A stretch of 19,401 bases of DNA from Candidatus Bathyarchaeota archaeon. GTDB taxonomy: Archaea; Thermoproteota; Bathyarchaeia; TCS64. Numbering within the stretch: the first letter of the stretch is position 1; each line of letters begins with the position of its first letter. A program made the translations under genes and the position numbers. Below the pieces are notes generated by a model, which had not been told where the DNA came from, made no database searches, and was given only the letters and a program-made list of their open reading frames with translations. This document shows positions 5,691-12,437 of the stretch, piece after piece. The stretch is from contig JAOZIG010000078.1 in NCBI GenBank assembly GCA_026014515.1, positions 1-19,401 on the forward strand, written 5' to 3'.

Positions 5691-6479
5691 TTAGAGGAAA
5701 AACTCTGGCTCTTTGCGTTTAGCATAGTCTGTCGATAGCCATTTGGCTGCCTTTAACACACCTTCATGCTCCCAGTGACGTGCTCCAGTTGGGCAATTCT
5801 TGACACAGGCTGAGCAGGCGGTACAGTTGCTGGTATCAGTCTCAACAATATCGGATACTGTTACACAGCCAGTGGGACATACACGGGCACACATTCCACA
5901 GAGGATACATGTATCAGGGTCAGTAACAGGGTTTCTACCACCTGTCTTACCGCCTTCTCTGTATGGATGGTTTCCGGGTACCTCGAACTCATCAAGTTTG
6001 GTGAGTTTCTCTAGTTTCTGCTTGACTTTCTCACCAAATTCTTTTGCTTTCTTGTTGTCCTCTGCGTCTGGTCTACCAGTTGCTATAGGTGTCTCCGGGG
6101 TATCGAAGCTGTGTTCGCCGATGAACGCCGCAGCCGCGAATGCCTTGAAGCCGTTTGGTTCAGTGATGTTTTTTAGTTCTAGTAACGCGTCCTCAAACTC
6201 CCTGTTCCCGTAAACAGCTACGAGAACCGTGGGAGTGTTCTGTGCCTTGAGTCGGCTGATTCGTTTAACTGCTACGGGGGGTACTCTGCCGCTGTAGACA
6301 GGTACTGCGATTACTGCTATGTCGGTTGAATCGAACGTATAGTTTTTAGATTCTGAGTCTGGAAGGGTTAGATCTACTATGTCATAGTCTATGTCTATTC
6401 CTTTTTGTATGGCTTTTACTGTCTTCTCTGATGTCCCTGTAGGGCTGTAATAGACCAGTTTTACGCGTTTTATATTCAT
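5691..6479 (-). CDS. EFR1-family flavodoxin-like / 2x[4Fe-4S] ferredoxin protein
   Basis: A fusion of an N-terminal flavodoxin-like domain and a C-terminal bacterial-type ferredoxin domain. VYYSPTGTSEKT is the FMN phosphate-binding loop. Two cluster motifs follow: CILCGMCARVCPTGC and CTACSACVKNCPTGA, both of CxxCxxCxxxCP type, sufficient for two [4Fe-4S] clusters. Known relatives are called EFR1 family ferrodoxins and are common in anaerobes; they are presumed to move electrons between ferredoxin and a flavin acceptor in the cytoplasm. The frame is open to 6542, but ATG 6479 gives the natural N-terminus (MNIKRVKLVYYSPTG) and lies 27 nt from a TATA box. 262 residues. Divergent from the M24 peptidase. 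The electron partner is unknown. Confidence 0.92.
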   Translation of the reverse strand: MNIKRVKLVYYSPTGTSEKTVKAIQKGIDIDYDIVDLTLPDSESKNYTFDSTDIAVIAVPVYSGRVPPVAVKRISRLKAQNTPTVLVAVYGNREFEDALLELKNITEPNGFKAFAAAAFIGEHSFDTPETPIATGRPDAEDNKKAKEFGEKVKQKLEKLTKLDEFEVPGNHPYREGGKTGGRNPVTDPDTCILCGMCARVCPTGCVTVSDIVETDTSNCTACSACVKNCPTGARHWEHEGVLKAAKWLSTDYAKRKEPEFFL

Positions 6480-6499
6480 ATCCACACCACAGGATCGAT

Positions 6500-6512
6500 C
6501 ACCTATAAGGTG
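6500..6512 (-). promoter_or_regulatory. TATA box of the flavo-ferredoxin gene within dyad CACCT-ATA-AGGTG
   Basis: The 13-bp inverted repeat CACCTATAAGGTG is centred 27 nt upstream of ATG 6479 on the minus strand, where a TATA box is expected for a leaderless transcript. Its symmetry could allow a repressor to compete with TBP. Confidence 0.45.
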
Positions 6513-6528
6513 TACTCCAAAGGATTCG

Positions 6529-6538
6529 GTAAATTTAA
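6529..6538 (+). promoter_or_regulatory. TATA box of the M24 peptidase gene
   Basis: GTAAATTTAA is centred about 29 nt upstream of ATG 6563. The nearby ATG at 6559 hits a stop after three codons, so 6563 is the start and the transcript is probably leaderless. Confidence 0.5.
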
Positions 6539-6562
6539 CCAAAGTTCAACCAATACCCATGT

Positions 6563-7849
6563 ATGAGTGACCATCTTTTCCCACACTACACAAACCCCGG
6601 CGCAGACACACTGGGGCAAAAAATACTGCCTCTCAGAGACAGAATGACGGTCTATAATGACTGGTTAATGAAAAAACTGGAGACCATGCTTCCCGGCTTC
6701 ATGGATGAGACAGGCATCGATATGTGGCTCGTAATCGCACGAGAATACAACGAGGACCCTGTAATCATGAGCCTCCTACCAGAACCTAACCTCTACGCGC
6801 GACGCAGAACTATACTGGTATTCCACAGGAAACCAGAAGGCGTAGAAAGATCAGCGGTCTACAGGTATGGCTTCGGAGACTTTTACAAGGGAGTCTGGAA
6901 CCCAGACGAGGAAGAACAATACGAGTGCCTTGCACGAATAATCAAGGAGAAAAAACCAGAGAGAATAGGCATCAACGTCTCCAACACATTCGCATTCGGG
7001 GACGGCTTAACCCACGGCGAATATACACTACTTGTTGACGCCATCGGAGAAGACGCCGATAAACTAGTCTCAGCTGAAACCCTCTGCATCAGATGGCTAG
7101 AAACACGGAGCAAGGAAGAGCTTGAAACATACCCCATGCTAGTAGAGCTAACCCACGCAATCGTTCAGGAGGCGTTTAGCAGCAAGATCATCACCCCCGG
7201 GGTAACTACGGTTGATGATGTCCAGTGGTGGATGCGTCAAAAGATGCTAGAATTTGGAGTAGAGATGTGGTTCCCCGCCACAGTAGACAGACAGGGACAT
7301 GGAGACAGCTACGAGGACCATGAGAAAACCAATGTGATCCATCGCGGCGACCTGCTTCACTGTGATGTGGGCTTCTATTATCTCGGAATGGCTACGGATA
7401 TCCAGCAGAACGCCTACATCCTCAAACCGGGCGAGACAGATGCACCACAAGGACTCAAAGACGCCCTAGCTGACGCAAACAAACTACAAGACTATCACGC
7501 TGAGGCTATGAAGACGGGACGAACAGGCAACGAGATACTGAAGATAGCCTTGGACAACGCCAATAAGAACGGTTTGAAGCCCAGCATCTATACCCATCCA
7601 CTTGGTGTTCACGGTCACGCAGCAGGACCAACCATCGGACTCTGGGACCAGCAAGGTGGTGTACCCGGCAGGGGCGATTACCCGCTTCACCCAGACACAT
7701 GTTACGCGATTGAACTTAACGCTAAACGAAAGGTACCTGAGTGGGATAACCAAGAGGTACGCATGAGTCTTGAGCAGGATGCTTGGTGGACAGGCGAGAA
7801 ACTTGTCTTCATGGCGGGTCGCCAGAAAAAATTACACTTGGTGAGCTAG
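6563..7849 (+). CDS. M24 family metallopeptidase (Xaa-Pro aminopeptidase/creatinase-like)
   Basis: A 428-residue protein with a creatinase-type N-terminal domain (about 30-190) and a pita-bread C-terminal domain. The five metal ligands can be placed: Asp268 (LLHCDVGF), Asp279 (ATDIQQN), a His in HPLGVHGHAAGP (likely His350), Glu384 (YAIELN) and Glu404 (MSLEQDAW). With all five present a dinuclear-metal hydrolase is expected; relatives cleave Xaa-Pro peptides or related amides in the cytoplasm. No signal peptide. Its stop directly touches the ATG of the next gene, so the two form an operon, and it is divergent from the flavo-ferredoxin gene. The exact substrate cannot be read from the sequence. 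Confidence 0.93.
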   Translation: MSDHLFPHYTNPGADTLGQKILPLRDRMTVYNDWLMKKLETMLPGFMDETGIDMWLVIAREYNEDPVIMSLLPEPNLYARRRTILVFHRKPEGVERSAVYRYGFGDFYKGVWNPDEEEQYECLARIIKEKKPERIGINVSNTFAFGDGLTHGEYTLLVDAIGEDADKLVSAETLCIRWLETRSKEELETYPMLVELTHAIVQEAFSSKIITPGVTTVDDVQWWMRQKMLEFGVEMWFPATVDRQGHGDSYEDHEKTNVIHRGDLLHCDVGFYYLGMATDIQQNAYILKPGETDAPQGLKDALADANKLQDYHAEAMKTGRTGNEILKIALDNANKNGLKPSIYTHPLGVHGHAAGPTIGLWDQQGGVPGRGDYPLHPDTCYAIELNAKRKVPEWDNQEVRMSLEQDAWWTGEKLVFMAGRQKKLHLVS

Positions 7850-8356
7850 ATGAACATAGAAGAGATTGGTAAGAAGGCGCTGGAATACGACAAGTATAGC
7901 GGATGCAGCCAAAGCGTACTACTAGCGTTACAGGAAGCATTCGATATAGGAGACATGGAGAGCTTCAAAGCAGCAACAGTACTCAGCGGCGGGGTAGCCA
8001 GAAAAGGTGAGACCTGCGGAGCACTGATAGGCGGCTTACTTGCACTGGGACTGGTAATTGGACGAGAGGATATGACAGACACTCAGGCATACCGAGATGC
8101 CATGAAGCCCAGTGATGAGATAATCAAAGAGTTCCAGAAGCGTCTCCAAGAGACCTTCGGATTCACTGAGCCCCTTGAGAACACCATATGCCGTGACATC
8201 CAGAAACGAATCTATGGCGAAAGTTATGACCTCACTGATCCAGTGAGCTACAAGGCGTTCCTTGACGCTGGTGGGCATGGTGACCATGGTTGTCCACTGG
8301 TCTGTGGTGTTGCCGCCATGGTTACCGCTGAGAAGCTTATTGAGCTAGGGGCGTAG
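7850..8356 (+). CDS. C_GCAxxG_C_C family redox-type protein
   Basis: A 168-residue protein with five cysteines in the pattern of the C_GCAxxG_C_C family: Cys19 (YSGCSQSVL), Cys56 (GETCGALIGG), Cys114 (NTICRDIQ), Cys148 and Cys152 (HGCPLVCG). The central CGALIGG segment corresponds to GCAxxG. The family is presumed to be redox active or metal binding; no reaction is established. The ATG follows the M24 stop without a gap, and GGTGAG just upstream inside that gene serves as ribosome binding site, so the two proteins are made together. The 3' end overlaps the convergent GNAT gene by 12 nt. Confidence 0.88.
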   Translation: MNIEEIGKKALEYDKYSGCSQSVLLALQEAFDIGDMESFKAATVLSGGVARKGETCGALIGGLLALGLVIGREDMTDTQAYRDAMKPSDEIIKEFQKRLQETFGFTEPLENTICRDIQKRIYGESYDLTDPVSYKAFLDAGGHGDHGCPLVCGVAAMVTAEKLIELGA

Positions 8357-8941
8357 GTAAGGGGGGTGGGGTCCACCCTCCGAGTACATTACCCTGTTAT
8401 AGAGTTTGATTAATTCCTCTTCGTTTATCTTGTACTTCATTACGACGCCTAGCTCTGGCTCTGTTCCCATATATGTGAATCCAAGATGTTCATAGAACGC
8501 CCTTAGTCTTCGCCCTTTCTCGTCTTGGTCTTCAGTGTACAACGTGACAAAGGTATAATCTAATTCAAAACAGTAAACCAATAACAAGACTATGAGGACT
8601 TTTCCTATGCCTTTTCCCTCTTGCTTGGTGGCTATCTCATCCAAAAAGAACCAGTGTGAGTCAAACTCGTCATCATAGCCATAGAGAAACGCACTGGGTT
8701 CACCGTTGATATGCAGTATGAGACAGATGAAATCCTTCTTCAGCGATTTTTCCATCAGCTCCTCGCTACTATACCATAGCTCTGACCTGAACTTTTCATG
8801 ATCTATCGCGGTTATCTTCTGGATGAGCCGTTCATCGAGATATGATCTAAGGCTTATTGTGATGGATTCACCGAGTTTCTCGGTTAACCGTGTCTCGGCT
8901 CGTCTTAGAGCATCCTCAAGAACTGGTAGACTGGTCTGCAA
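8345..8941 (-). CDS. GNAT family N-acetyltransferase
   Basis: A GNAT domain occupies most of this roughly 198-residue protein: LILHINGEPSAFLYGYD forms the central strands, WFFLDEIATKQEGKGIGK holds the acetyl-CoA-binding loop (Q-E-G-K-G-I-G-K), and RLRAFYEHLGFTYMGTEP is the usual end. GNATs transfer acyl groups from acyl-CoA to amines. The start is uncertain: ATG 9028 would overlap the upstream ATP-grasp gene by 82 nt, while TTG 8941 leaves 5 nt after its stop, so TTG is preferred although it has no Shine-Dalgarno. It is the third gene of a minus-strand set with the PP-loop and ATP-grasp enzymes, so its acceptor may be the product of that pair. Confidence 0.85.
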   Translation of the reverse strand: MQTSLPVLEDALRRAETRLTEKLGESITISLRSYLDERLIQKITAIDHEKFRSELWYSSEELMEKSLKKDFICLILHINGEPSAFLYGYDDEFDSHWFFLDEIATKQEGKGIGKVLIVLLLVYCFELDYTFVTLYTEDQDEKGRRLRAFYEHLGFTYMGTEPELGVVMKYKINEEELIKLYNRVMYSEGGPHPPYLRP

Positions 8942-8946
8942 AACAC

Positions 8947-9957
8947 TTAGACCAGCCCGTATCTTCTGAGCGCTGCCTCTATTACCTCGCGTACCATGTC
9001 GGGGAACTTTTTGCCTAGGGCATACCACATCATGGGGTAGAAGCTTAACTCATCCCTGACCACATCATAGTCGATGCCGGGTAAGGTGTTTACCTCAAGG
9101 AAGTATAGTTCGCCATCAGAGTCAAGGCGGTAGTCCATACGCGCCCAGTCTTTACAGTCCAGTGCCTTGAAGCTCGCCTTTGCATGAGCCTCAACCCTAC
9201 CACGTAGAGCATCATCCATCTCTGCTGGACACTTATAGTTGCTGCTATCATCGAATACGCTTTTGGCTTTCTGCCCCAGCACTCTGCCTAGTTCTGGTGG
9301 GAAGTTTGTGAAGTCCACTTCAAGTATAGGGAGTACTATCGGTTCCTCTTTGCCATTGTAGTTGCCTACTAGACCGACGCTGAACTCGCGTCCATCAATA
9401 AACTTTTCCACAAGTATGGGCTGCTCATAGGTCTCAAGCATCTCAGCTAGCTTTGCTCTGAGAGAAGTCTCATCGTTTACAACGTTATCCCAGTTGATGC
9501 CAATGCTGCTGCCTTCGTGGCTTGGCTTCAGGATCAGGGGATAGGTTAAGGTTTCACGTAGGGGTTCATCGACGGTTTCTAGTACTTGGAATGGGGCTGT
9601 CTTCAATCCATGGTATTCTAGGATCATCTTGGTGGTGGGTTTATCCAGACCAATGGCGTTCGCCATGATACCAGAGCCAACATAAGGAATACCCAGCATC
9701 TCGCAGAAGGCGGGTATCTGGCTTTCTCGGCTCTCACCCCTGATGCCTTCTGCTCTATTGAAAACCAAGTCTGGGCGGTGTTTCTTGAGGTTCTCGTAGC
9801 AGTTCTCATCAGCTTCTATGAGCATGTATTTCCAGCCAGCAGCCTCGATGCCATGCTTTACATGCTCGATGGTTTCCTCTGGCTCGAACTCGATGTTGAA
9901 CTCGTCATCAGCGTGTCTAATGTTGCAGCAGAAGGCTACTCTGAGTTTACGGGACAT
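8947..9957 (-). CDS. D-alanine-D-alanine-ligase-like ATP-grasp enzyme
   Basis: 336 residues with the Ddl layout: N-terminal domain with FNRAEGIRGESRESQIP (67-82) and GIPYVGSGIMANAIGLDK (89-106), ATP-binding LILKPSHEGSSIGI (141-154), EKF (184-186) and the catalytic end MDYRLDSDGELYFLEVNTLPG (274-294, with EVNTLPG 288-294). Such enzymes form an amide bond between a carboxylate, activated as acyl phosphate, and an amino acid. Peptidoglycan is not expected in this archaeon, so the substrate is likely not D-Ala. ATG 9957 is chosen over a codon at 9987 because AAGGAGGT lies eight bases upstream; it overlaps the PP-loop gene by 11 nt, so the two are translationally coupled. Confidence 0.92.
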   Translation of the reverse strand: MSRKLRVAFCCNIRHADDEFNIEFEPEETIEHVKHGIEAAGWKYMLIEADENCYENLKKHRPDLVFNRAEGIRGESRESQIPAFCEMLGIPYVGSGIMANAIGLDKPTTKMILEYHGLKTAPFQVLETVDEPLRETLTYPLILKPSHEGSSIGINWDNVVNDETSLRAKLAEMLETYEQPILVEKFIDGREFSVGLVGNYNGKEEPIVLPILEVDFTNFPPELGRVLGQKAKSVFDDSSNYKCPAEMDDALRGRVEAHAKASFKALDCKDWARMDYRLDSDGELYFLEVNTLPGIDYDVVRDELSFYPMMWYALGKKFPDMVREVIEAALRRYGLV

Positions 9958-11305
9958 CGCTGAGTACCTCCTTGTAGATGCTAACAACCTGATTTTTTAC
10001 CTCGCTAGGCAGGGTTATCGATTCATGTACCCCGAAGAAAGTCTTGTATAACTCATCCTCACGCGCCTTCGCCTCGTCAAGGAATCTGCTCTCAAACTCC
10101 TTTACAAGTGGGCTCTGATCACCATTCTTCCATGCGAGATAGAAGGCGAACAACTGCTCATCACGACCCCTGCCTGTAAGGGCATAGGTGTTTACGTCCA
10201 CGCCACCGAAGAGGCTGAAATAGCTGCGCATCTCGTCACTAAGCATGTTCCTACTGAGTCCAACACTGTCTGGGTCGAACCCGCTTGCCCTGATTAACAA
10301 GTACATTTTACTGCAGACACTACAGTCCATGCACCATCTGTGGTCCCTACCAGCCTCGGTCTCCACGAAGCAACTCATATGGTATTTGGCTACCTCTGGA
10401 TACCGCTTGAATAAGGTATAGATAACCGCTATATCATTCAGGGGCTCGATCACAGACATTGTTCGTACACCGCCTAAGCTGAGCTGACGAGTGATGGAGT
10501 CCACCTGTTTAGTCCAAGTGTGACACTGGTCATATGCGGGGTAACAGACAAACCCCTGACGATCCATATAGTACTCGCCGCAACTCTGCTCGTTACCAAA
10601 CAAGATGTACTTGCTCTCGAACTTGTTTGCGATAGGAAGGATCATAATAGCGTACTGTGTGGTCTGGAGACCCCAGCCAACCTCTGTTTTACCCACACCT
10701 AGCCTGTGACCATCACGCAGCTGTCCAACTGTGTGCTCGATCTTTTGTAGCTCGACGCCAAACTCTTTCTGGAATTTTACCGCGAGTTTGTCCTTGTGGC
10801 GCTCCTCATAGGTGAGGGCTGGCTCTACGATGTAGGCTGCCTGTGGGTTTAACCCAAGCTCATCGCATACAGCCCATGTTAGTAGACTGTCTTTTCCGAA
10901 GCTGAGGCTTACCACTGCGCTGTCGGGGCGTGACTCGTGTTGGTAGGTTGGGAACTTGATCTCTTGGTCCTTGAACTGCACCTTCAGGTTCACATACTCC
11001 TTGATTAGCTCAGAGGTGAATGTGCCATCAACATCTGCGCAGCTAGGTAGGTCCATGATCATGTTCTGGAAGAAATATGTCTGGAGATATGGTGGAGATG
11101 TATTGTATTGAATATTGTTTCGGCGGAAGTGGAGGGGAAGATGAACAGTCTCACTGTAGACTAGGTTGTCGAACAAGACATCCTTTGCTTCCTGCGGGTA
11201 CTTCTGCCAAATCTCATCTGGATAATTGACAACATATTTCTGACCACGGAATTTGATCTCAAACCCCGTAGGCGTTTGTCGGGCATTAATTGATAATCCG
11301 TTCAC
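9947..11305 (-). CDS. QueC-like PP-loop ATPase with Cys4 site
   Basis: A 452-residue protein with an N-terminal region of about 125 residues that I do not recognise, then a PP-loop ATP pyrophosphatase domain: VVSLSFGKDSLLTW (131-144) is the ATP loop (SFGKDS for the usual SGGxDS). Cys312, Cys325, Cys328 and Cys331 (CMDCSVC) give C-x12-C-x2-C-x2-C, resembling the zinc site of QueC. QueC adenylates a carboxylate to make a nitrile; PP-loop relatives make amides or thio groups, and MurL-type epimerases might be another comparison. It lacks the QueC context (no QueD/QueE/TGT nearby). Start GTG 11305; a TATA box lies about 36 nt upstream inside a dyad. First gene of a coupled set with ATP-grasp and GNAT. 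Confidence 0.8.
   Translation of the reverse strand: MNGLSINARQTPTGFEIKFRGQKYVVNYPDEIWQKYPQEAKDVLFDNLVYSETVHLPLHFRRNNIQYNTSPPYLQTYFFQNMIMDLPSCADVDGTFTSELIKEYVNLKVQFKDQEIKFPTYQHESRPDSAVVSLSFGKDSLLTWAVCDELGLNPQAAYIVEPALTYEERHKDKLAVKFQKEFGVELQKIEHTVGQLRDGHRLGVGKTEVGWGLQTTQYAIMILPIANKFESKYILFGNEQSCGEYYMDRQGFVCYPAYDQCHTWTKQVDSITRQLSLGGVRTMSVIEPLNDIAVIYTLFKRYPEVAKYHMSCFVETEAGRDHRWCMDCSVCSKMYLLIRASGFDPDSVGLSRNMLSDEMRSYFSLFGGVDVNTYALTGRGRDEQLFAFYLAWKNGDQSPLVKEFESRFLDEAKAREDELYKTFFGVHESITLPSEVKNQVVSIYKEVLSDVP
9966..9973 (-). promoter_or_regulatory. Strong Shine-Dalgarno of the ATP-grasp gene
   Basis: AAGGAGGT on the minus strand ends eight bases before ATG 9957, inside the end of the PP-loop gene. 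It fixes the ATP-grasp start and shows coupled translation. Confidence 0.75.
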
Positions 11306-11325
11306 GGAATTTCTTACCTGTTTGC

Positions 11326-11354
11326 TATTTCGATGGGTTTAAAGGATCGAAATA
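11326..11354. promoter_or_regulatory. 29-bp dyad with 9-bp arms around a TATA box, candidate operator
   Basis: TATTTCGAT (11326-11334) and ATCGAAATA (11346-11354) are exact reverse complements separated by GGGTTTAAAGG. The central TTTAAA is the only good TATA-like box for the minus-strand PP-loop operon, and the dyad lies in the 86-nt divergent gap with the PLP-enzyme gene. One bound dimer could block TBP/TFB and shut off the operon, perhaps both directions. The regulator is unknown. Confidence 0.55.
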
Positions 11355-11361
11355 ATTGTTC

Positions 11362-11368
11362 CTATAGA
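11362..11368 (+). promoter_or_regulatory. TATA-like box of the PLP-enzyme gene
   Basis: CTATAGA is centred about 27 nt before ATG 11392, the spacing for a leaderless transcript. The match to consensus is modest. Confidence 0.4.
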
Positions 11369-11391
11369 AAGCTCTGAGTGAAGATAATTAA

Positions 11392-12354
11392 ATGTTTAGA
11401 AAAGAGTTTAAAGAATATGGCATCGGGGATACCCTTTTTGCACGTTTAAAAAACATGGAAAAATTGCTTGATTTCAGTAAATTTTACGTAAAATTTGAAG
11501 CAGGGAACCCAACAGGTACCATGAAAGACAGAGCTAGCTACGCGACTCTAAGATACGCTAAAGAGCATGAGTTCAACACCATCGCTGTCGCAAGCTGTGG
11601 TAACTTTGGGGCAAGTATCGTCAAGCTCAGCCAGATTTTCGATATAGAGCCCCATGTCTACATCCCTGAGAGCTATCATAGCCCAAGGATAGCCGAGATA
11701 GAGAGAAATGGGGGAATAATTCACAGAGCACCGGGAAGCTATGAAGAACTAGTTGAGTTAAGCAGTAAAGAGGCAGAGGAAAAAGGCTGGTATAATGGCA
11801 ACCCGGGCACGGAAGAGAATAGCACAGTTAGCTTTGAGGCGTATGAGACCATCGCGTTTGAGATTTTTGATGAATTGGAGTACGCCCCTGATGCTGTCAG
11901 CGTCTCAACAAGCAACGGCACATGCTTCACAGGAGTCTTCAGGGGCTTTAGGAAGCTCTTCAGACAGGGCAAGACTGACAAGATACCTGTAATGATAGCA
12001 GCAAGCACCACAGGTGGAAACCCAGTCGTGTCTAGTTTCAACACAGGTAAGAAGAAGGTCGTGGATTTATCCCCTGATACCATCGTTGAGACCCCCGAGA
12101 ATGAGCCTATTGTGAGCTGGAAGAGTCTTGATGGTCAACAAGCGCTTGATGCGCTCTGGGAGAGTGACGGGTATGCCTCTGCGGTCTCGGATGAGATTAT
12201 GATAGCTTTCAGCAACCTACTGGAAAAGGAAGAAGGGTTATCAGTTTTACCCGCATCAGCGGCATCAGTAGCAGCCATGTCAGAGTATGTTAAGGCGAGG
12301 GCTACCCCGAAATCCAAGTGCTTTGTATCGGTGTTGACTAGCAGAAAATACTAG
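11392..12354 (+). CDS. Fold-type II PLP-dependent enzyme (threonine synthase / cysteate synthase-like)
   Basis: 320 residues. EAGNPTGTMKDRAS holds Lys45, expected to bind pyridoxal phosphate; VASCGNFGASI is the substrate-loop motif with Asn; STSNGTCFTG resembles the phosphate-binding turn; SVLPASAASVAAM is the usual C-terminal region. Known relatives catalyse beta- or gamma-replacement on serine, phosphoserine or phosphohomoserine. It is shorter than most threonine synthases and has no recognisable amino-terminal threonine-synthase domain, so it may instead make a non-protein amino acid. No thrB or hom gene is visible. It is transcribed divergently from the PP-loop/ATP-grasp/GNAT set across an 86-nt gap, which suggests but does not prove that it supplies an amino-acid building block. 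Confidence 0.85.
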   Translation: MFRKEFKEYGIGDTLFARLKNMEKLLDFSKFYVKFEAGNPTGTMKDRASYATLRYAKEHEFNTIAVASCGNFGASIVKLSQIFDIEPHVYIPESYHSPRIAEIERNGGIIHRAPGSYEELVELSSKEAEEKGWYNGNPGTEENSTVSFEAYETIAFEIFDELEYAPDAVSVSTSNGTCFTGVFRGFRKLFRQGKTDKIPVMIAASTTGGNPVVSSFNTGKKKVVDLSPDTIVETPENEPIVSWKSLDGQQALDALWESDGYASAVSDEIMIAFSNLLEKEEGLSVLPASAASVAAMSEYVKARATPKSKCFVSVLTSRKY

Positions 12355-12365
12355 CACCCCACTTT

Positions 12366-12383
12366 TACCCGGTACTCTGGGTA
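12366..12383 (+). terminator. Possible weak hairpin after the PLP-enzyme gene
   Basis: TACCC and GGGTA form a 5-bp stem around GGTACTCT, 12 nt after the stop codon and followed by GTTTCC rather than a clear U-run. It could be a terminator, but the stem is short. Confidence 0.25.
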
Positions 12384-12401
12384 GTTTCCTACAAGTAATC
12401 A

Positions 12402-12413
12402 GTATAGCATTAA
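12402..12413 (+). promoter_or_regulatory. TATA-like box of the helicase gene
   Basis: GTATAGCATTAA is centred about 30 nt before ATG 12438, consistent with an independent leaderless promoter in the 83-nt gap after the PLP-enzyme gene. Weak match. Confidence 0.35.
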
Positions 12414-12437
12414 TGTAACCACGAATAACTGTAGACT

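Noticed and set aside
5800..6213. Plus-strand open frame of 137 codons opposite the flavo-ferredoxin gene
   Set aside because: It mirrors the cysteine motif region of a well-supported gene; composition is typical of a shadow frame.
8942..9028. N-terminal extension of the GNAT protein starting at ATG 9028
   Set aside because: It would overlap the ATP-grasp gene by 82 nt and read as low-quality basic sequence; the GNAT fold does not need it.
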